This document shows, piece after piece, positions 12,427 through 15,593 of a DNA stretch of 15,593 bases. A program made the translations under genes and the position numbers. The stretch is taken from contig CAMBCD010000028.1 of assembly GCA_945863085.1 (NCBI GenBank), forward strand, positions 1-15,593, written 5' to 3'. Each line of letters opens with the position of its first letter. Positions within the stretch are counted from its first letter, which is position 1. The notes beneath the pieces are model-generated. The model saw nothing but the letters and a program-made list of their open reading frames with translations. It searched no databases and was not told the origin of the DNA. This DNA is from Bordetella parapertussis (GTDB lineage Bacteria; Pseudomonadota; Gammaproteobacteria; Burkholderiales; SG8-41).

Positions 12427-13122
12427 ATGCCCGGCAAAACCATCAAGGTCCGCTCGCGCAACAACGGCGAATTCGACTGCTACATCGCCAAACCCGCCAG
12501 CAACAACAAAGTGCCGGCCATCGTGCTGGCCTCTGCAGTGCACGGCGTCAATGCCGACATCTGCGGCATAGCCGACGAGTTCGCTGCAGCGGGTTATCTC
12601 GCCGCGGCACCCGACCTGTTCTGGCGCACCATCCCCGGCCCGCTGCCGCGCAGCGATGAACGCGCCGGACAACGCTCGCAACCGCGGATGCCGGTGCTGA
12701 AGTCCGGTGAAACCGACATGGCCGACACGCTGCTCGCGGTGCGCCAGCTGAAACAGCACAACGGCCGCGCCGTCGCGATGGGTTTCTGTTTCGGCGGTCC
12801 GTTTGCGATCCTCGGCCCCAAGCGCCTCGGTTACGACGCCGGCATCGGCTGCCACAGTTCGCAGATGAAGGACTTCATCCAGGAATTCGACGGCCTGAGC
12901 AAACCGGTCTGCCTGATCTGGGGCGACCAGGACACCGCCGCCCCGCCGGATGTGCAGGCCGCGTACGTCGCCAAAGCCAAAACCCTGGACAGCCTGGAAG
13001 TGCATATCTTCCCCGGCATCCTGCACGGCTACATGATGCCGGAGAATGCCCAGGCCTACAGCCCGGACACGCGCAAATTCTCGATGGACAAGGCACTGGG
13101 ATTGCTCAGCGCTTTGCGCTGA
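12427..13122 (+). CDS. Dienelactone-hydrolase-family alpha/beta hydrolase
   Basis: A 231-residue alpha/beta hydrolase of the dienelactone hydrolase family, the enzymes that open dienelactone in chlorocatechol breakdown and related esters. The triad is visible as C121 in G-F-C-F-G-G, D169 in W-G-D-Q-D and H200 in L-H-G-Y. These have the same spacing as C123, D171 and H202 of the Pseudomonas enzyme. The Glu of the Q-E-I-F-G-V-N segment that holds the cysteine inactive in that enzyme is not seen; here the segment reads S-A-V-H-G-V-N, so its regulation or substrate may differ. There is no signal peptide and no Shine-Dalgarno. It starts 8 bases after the FKBP stop and may be translationally coupled. 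No ring-cleavage or chlorocatechol genes are nearby, so a general hydrolase role is as likely as aromatic catabolism. Confidence 0.9.
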   Translation: MPGKTIKVRSRNNGEFDCYIAKPASNNKVPAIVLASAVHGVNADICGIADEFAAAGYLAAAPDLFWRTIPGPLPRSDERAGQRSQPRMPVLKSGETDMADTLLAVRQLKQHNGRAVAMGFCFGGPFAILGPKRLGYDAGIGCHSSQMKDFIQEFDGLSKPVCLIWGDQDTAAPPDVQAAYVAKAKTLDSLEVHIFPGILHGYMMPENAQAYSPDTRKFSMDKALGLLSALR

Positions 13123-13124
13123 GC
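13104..13124 (+). terminator. Perfect hairpin overlapping the end of the hydrolase gene
   Basis: GCTCAGCGC (13104-13112) and GCGCTGAGC (13116-13124) form a perfect 9-bp stem with a 3-base loop. It contains the hydrolase stop codon at 13120-13122. No T tract follows, so it is more likely a transcript-end stabiliser or part of a compound terminator with the repeat immediately downstream. Confidence 0.4.
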
Positions 13125-13126
13125 AC

Positions 13127-13196
13127 GGTGATTGGTAATTGGTGACTGGTAATTGGTCGTGGAGTGGCTCCACTATTTCACCAATTACCAGTTACC
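13127..13196. repeat. Short palindromic intergenic repeat, copy 2, in a convergent gap
   Basis: Two tandem 14-base units, GGTGATTGGTAATT (13127-13140) and GGTGACTGGTAATT (13141-13154), differ at one base. The 17 bases 13141-13157 pair with 13180-13196 with a single mismatch. In the loop, GTGGAG (13159-13164) pairs with CTCCAC (13168-13173) to form a nested hairpin. The element fills the gap between the hydrolase gene on the plus strand and the Bug gene on the minus strand, ending four bases before the Bug stop codon. It shares the 14-base unit with copy 1 at 7829-7878. Confidence 0.75.
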
Positions 13197-13200
13197 AAAA

Positions 13201-14169
13201 TTACTCCGCGCGGATATTCGCCTCCCGAATCACCCTTCCCCACTTCTCCGACTCGTTGCGCCAGAACGTGACGAATTGTTCCGGTGAATTGGCCACCACG
13301 TCGGCGCCCATGCCGGTGATCTTGTCGCGGATTTCCTTTTCCTGCAGCACTTTGGTGAAATCACCGTGGATACGCGTGATCAGGTCTTTCGGCGTCGCCG
13401 CCGGCACCACCAGCCCGAACCAGTTGGTCAGTTCGTAACCCTTCACGCCCTGCTCGGCGATGGTCGGCACATCGGGCAGCGCCGCGGCACGTTTGCCGCC
13501 GAGCACACCCAGCGCCACCAGTTTTTTGTCACGGATGTACGGCAGCGCCTGCAGCATGCTGTCGTAGGTCAGTGACACATGCCCGCCCAGCAGGTCGGCA
13601 AAACTCGGGCCGCTGCCCTTGTACGGCACATGGGTGATCTTGACGCCGGCCAGGCGGTTGAAGAGTTCCCCGCCCAGGTGCGGCGCACCACCCGCGCCGG
13701 AAGACGCATAGGTGATTTCACCCGGCCGTGCTTTGGCCAGTGCGATCAGCTGCGGCACGGTTTTCGCCGGCAGCGACGGATGCGCCACCATCACGAAGTG
13801 CACATCCACCACCTGCGTCACTGCAGCGAGATCCTTCAGCGGATCCACTGCCATTTTCGGGTACAGATGTTTGTTGGCCGCGAGATTGCCCAGTGTCGCA
13901 ATCGCCCAGGTGTATCCGTCAGGCGCGGCGCGCGCAGTGAATTCAGTGCCGATGATGCCGGCCGCACCGGCACGATTTTCGACGATCACCTGCTGGCCGT
14001 ACTGCATCGCGAGTTTCGGCCCGACCACGCGCGCAACGATATCCACGCCCCCGCCCGGCGGGAAGGGCACGACGATGCGCACCGGCTTCACCGGAAAATT
14101 CTGCGCCATCGCCGCGCAGGACAACGCAGCGGATACAGCAGCGGCCACCACTTTCAACATGAAACGCAT
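13201..14169 (-). CDS. Bug/TctC-family periplasmic solute-binding protein (second copy)
   Basis: A 322-residue tripartite tricarboxylate transporter binding protein. The signal peptide covers about residues 1-22, with likely cleavage after A-M-A before Q-N-F-P. Family motifs are P-V-K-P-V-R-I-V-V-P-F, P-G-G-G-V-D, E-N-R-A-G-A-A-G, A-A-P-D-G-Y-T and H-V-P-Y-K-G. It has the same domain plan as the Bug protein at 1494, but the sequences differ widely, so the ligand is probably different. Three candidate starts (GTG 14175, ATG 14172, ATG 14169) lie behind GGAGGA at 14181-14176. The 14169 ATG has the best spacing, six bases, and gives a typical M-R-F-M-L-K signal start. It lies 22 bases downstream of the racemase/isomerase-like gene on the same strand, so the pair is an operon. 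No membrane subunits are present. Confidence 0.92.
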   Translation of the reverse strand: MRFMLKVVAAAVSAALSCAAMAQNFPVKPVRIVVPFPPGGGVDIVARVVGPKLAMQYGQQVIVENRAGAAGIIGTEFTARAAPDGYTWAIATLGNLAANKHLYPKMAVDPLKDLAAVTQVVDVHFVMVAHPSLPAKTVPQLIALAKARPGEITYASSGAGGAPHLGGELFNRLAGVKITHVPYKGSGPSFADLLGGHVSLTYDSMLQALPYIRDKKLVALGVLGGKRAAALPDVPTIAEQGVKGYELTNWFGLVVPAATPKDLITRIHGDFTKVLQEKEIRDKITGMGADVVANSPEQFVTFWRNESEKWGRVIREANIRAE

Positions 14170-14191
14170 CATCACTCCTCCAGTTATTTAT

Positions 14192-14875
14192 TCAGACCGC
14201 AACCGCCGCCTTGCCCGTCAGCACCCGCTCCGCATGCCAGGCCGTGGCCTTGATCGACGACCACACCGGCTTGCCGAATTCACGTTCGAGCCGCGGCATG
14301 ATGTCGCGGGTCGGCAACTGCGAACAGGCGATGAACAGCGCATCGGCCTCAGGCGTCATGGTCTCGCACGCCAGCGCCGCGATCTGCTGCCCTGTAATCG
14401 CCGCGAGTTCGTCCGTGGTTTCCGCCCTGAAACTCGCCAGTTGCAGCACCGTGATGCCGGACTGCTCGAGATAGGCGCGCAGCCTTTCATTGACCAGGTC
14501 GAGGTATGGCGTCACCACGGCAATACGTTTGGCGCCGATGTGGCGCAGCGCCTCGATCATCGCACTGGCAGTGGTCACCACCGGCTTGCCGGTAATCGCG
14601 GCAAGTTTTTCCTGGATTTCCGCATCCCGTGCCGGGCCGCCGATAAAACCGGCTGCCGTGCAGCCGTAGGCCACGATATCGGTCTGCGCGGGATCGTAAT
14701 CGCGCGCCAGTTCCAGCGCCTGCGCGACATAAGCGGGAATTTCCGCGGGACCGAGCAGGCCCTTGCCGCGCGGAATGCGCAGCGTGCGGCACTGCGAACC
14801 GGGCAGCCAGTCGAGCAGCTCCGGTTCCATGGTCGTATTGTTGGCGGGCACCATCAGCCCGAGCCTCACCGTCAT
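14192..14875 (-). CDS. Asp/Glu racemase superfamily enzyme, maleate isomerase-like
   Basis: A 227-residue cytoplasmic enzyme of the Asp/Glu/hydantoin racemase superfamily, nearest in layout to maleate cis-trans isomerase and arylmalonate decarboxylase. The N-terminal P-A-N-N-T-T-M-E-P segment binds the substrate carboxylate in this group. Two catalytic-type cysteines are present: C72 in A-Y-G-C-T-A-A-G and C184 in F-I-A-C-S-Q-L-P-T. Arylmalonate decarboxylase retains only the second, so keeping both favours an isomerase or racemase. The ATG at 14875 was chosen because a strong GGAGGAGGG lies just upstream and the conserved region starts at once; the open frame extends to 14965 without family resemblance. 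The Bug protein encoded downstream would supply a dicarboxylate-like substrate (inference). A TAGAAT -10 lies upstream. Confidence 0.85.
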   Translation of the reverse strand: MTVRLGLMVPANNTTMEPELLDWLPGSQCRTLRIPRGKGLLGPAEIPAYVAQALELARDYDPAQTDIVAYGCTAAGFIGGPARDAEIQEKLAAITGKPVVTTASAMIEALRHIGAKRIAVVTPYLDLVNERLRAYLEQSGITVLQLASFRAETTDELAAITGQQIAALACETMTPEADALFIACSQLPTRDIMPRLEREFGKPVWSSIKATAWHAERVLTGKAAVAV

Positions 14876-14906
14876 GATCCCTCCTCCGGGAACGAGTGGT
14901 GGCCGC

Positions 14907-14912
14907 ATTCTA
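14907..14912 (-). promoter_or_regulatory. Candidate -10 (TAGAAT) for the isomerase-Bug operon
   Basis: On the minus strand TAGAAT lies about 32 bases before the isomerase start codon, in the 59-base gap after the amidase gene. A partial -35, TAGACG (14937-14932), is 19 bases upstream. It is the same hexamer seen twice in the divergent gap at 8725-8747. It suggests the isomerase-Bug pair is not simply read through from the amidase. Confidence 0.4.
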
Positions 14913-14934
14913 ACGCGCGCCGGTAAAGCCGCGT

Positions 14935-15593
14935 CTACCCCGCCTGCTGTTTGCGGATCAGGCACTGCAGCAGGCCGCGCTGCTCAGGGGTCAGTTCCGG
15001 GACGCTTTCGCCCGTAACATTATCTTCCACCGCCCAGTGGCGTTTGAACGCCGCCACCGCCGACCACGGCACCGTCACGTCGAAACCCAGCGCACTGAGC
15101 AGCGTCGTGTCATCCGCACCTGCCGGTGCAGGATCGTACGGCGGCTCACACCACAAACCGAAACCTGCCGCGGCCAGCCGCCGCCACGGAAACAATGCAC
15201 TGGGGTCGACCTTGCGCCCCGGCGCCACATCACCGTGGCCGAGCACGTTCGCCGCCGGAATGTTCCAGCGCGATTTCAGATCCGCGAGCAGGGCCATCAA
15301 TGCCGTGATCTGCGCCCCGGCAAAAGGCTCGCGCCCGTTGTTGTCGAGCTCGATGCCGATCGAGGACGAATTGATGTCACGATTGCCGCCCCAGTACGAA
15401 TCACCGGCATGCCAGGCGCGTTTCAGTTCATCCACCAGATAAATGATCCGGCCGTCGCGCGCGATCAGGTAATGTGCGCTGACACCGCGCGCGGGGCTGG
15501 TCAGCGTGGCCAGCGCGCGTTCAACCGTGTCATTGCTGGTATGGTGAATGATCACGTAATTCGGACGCCGGTCGCCGACATTGGGCGAAGGCC
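14935..15593 (-). CDS. N-acetylmuramoyl-L-alanine amidase, AmiD/AmpD-like (5' end outside window)
   Basis: A zinc amidase (Amidase_2 family) that cuts the bond between N-acetylmuramic acid and the stem peptide. The open frame continues past a GTG at 15555 to the window edge and reads S-P-N-V-G-D-R-R-P-N-Y-V-I-I-H-H, the usual start of the domain. The true start and any signal or lipoprotein peptide therefore lie beyond position 15593. Zinc ligands are the first His of I-I-H-H, the His of L-G-H-G-D and the Asp of R-K-V-D-P; the last two are ten residues apart, as in AmiD. The catalytic Glu is in S-I-G-I-E-L. A C-terminal helical segment (S-A-L-G-F-D-V then A-F-K-R-H-W) matches the peptidoglycan-binding tail of AmiD, which AmpD lacks, so an envelope AmiD-type enzyme is favoured. 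Confidence 0.9.
   Translation of the reverse strand, partial: PSPNVGDRRPNYVIIHHTSNDTVERALATLTSPARGVSAHYLIARDGRIIYLVDELKRAWHAGDSYWGGNRDINSSSIGIELDNNGREPFAGAQITALMALLADLKSRWNIPAANVLGHGDVAPGRKVDPSALFPWRRLAAAGFGLWCEPPYDPAPAGADDTTLLSALGFDVTVPWSAVAAFKRHWAVEDNVTGESVPELTPEQRGLLQCLIRKQQAG

Noticed and set aside
13712..14926. A 404-codon plus-strand open frame across the Bug and isomerase genes
   Set aside because: Both minus-strand genes have signal peptide or catalytic motifs and strong Shine-Dalgarno sites. The plus frame crosses their boundary and reads as arginine-, alanine- and threonine-rich filler.
14876..14965. N-terminal extension of the isomerase-like gene to 14965
   Set aside because: The extension would run through the Shine-Dalgarno and TAGAAT promoter, overlap the amidase gene, and has no family resemblance. 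The ATG at 14875 has an excellent ribosome site.

Overview
The window is GC-rich and gene-dense, with short gaps. It carries two Bug/TctC-type periplasmic solute-binding proteins, an OxyR that keeps the E. coli residue numbering, and many genes without strong Shine-Dalgarno sites. This points to a Gram-negative betaproteobacterium, most likely of the order Burkholderiales or a close relative. That placement is inference from gene content; no rRNA or other marker gene is present. No tRNA, rRNA, CRISPR array, insertion sequence or integrase was seen.

Layout. (1) 6-3962, + strand: two paralogous cytoplasmic sulfatase-family hydrolases flank a Bug solute-binding protein. This looks like a catabolic operon for a sulfated or similar ester-bearing organic acid. 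(2) 3963-7188, + strand: a peroxide-defence block of oxyR, rubrerythrin, rubredoxin and rubredoxin-NAD(+) reductase. Together these can form a complete NADH to rubredoxin to rubrerythrin to H2O2 path. An exact ATAG-N7-CTAT half-operator for OxyR lies in front of rubrerythrin. The gap before oxyR holds a perfect 10-bp inverted repeat and a terminator that points away from oxyR. (3) 7240-9884: a rhomboid protease (+), an unrecognised 280-residue protein (-), a small M15-like peptidase (+) and a nitroreductase (-). (4) 9969-11990: an MFS transporter, a GIY-YIG protein whose 3' end overlaps it antisense, and a secreted protein of unknown function. (5) 12074-13122: an FKBP-type prolyl isomerase and a dienelactone-hydrolase-like enzyme in a tight pair. 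(6) 13201-15593, - strand: an Asp/Glu racemase/maleate isomerase-like enzyme followed by a second Bug protein. Upstream of them is an AmiD-like N-acetylmuramoyl-L-alanine amidase that runs off the right edge.

Two related short palindromic repeats (7829-7878 and 13127-13196) fill two convergent intergenic gaps. In the first, the stop codons of both converging genes lie inside the repeat arms.

The best candidate for a coherent and possibly under-described system is the OxyR-rubrerythrin-rubredoxin-reductase block. In anaerobes the same electron-transfer chain is usually associated with PerR control; here it appears wired to OxyR. The block may also include a short transcript divergent from oxyR, positioned like E. 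coli oxyS. That RNA is a hypothesis only.
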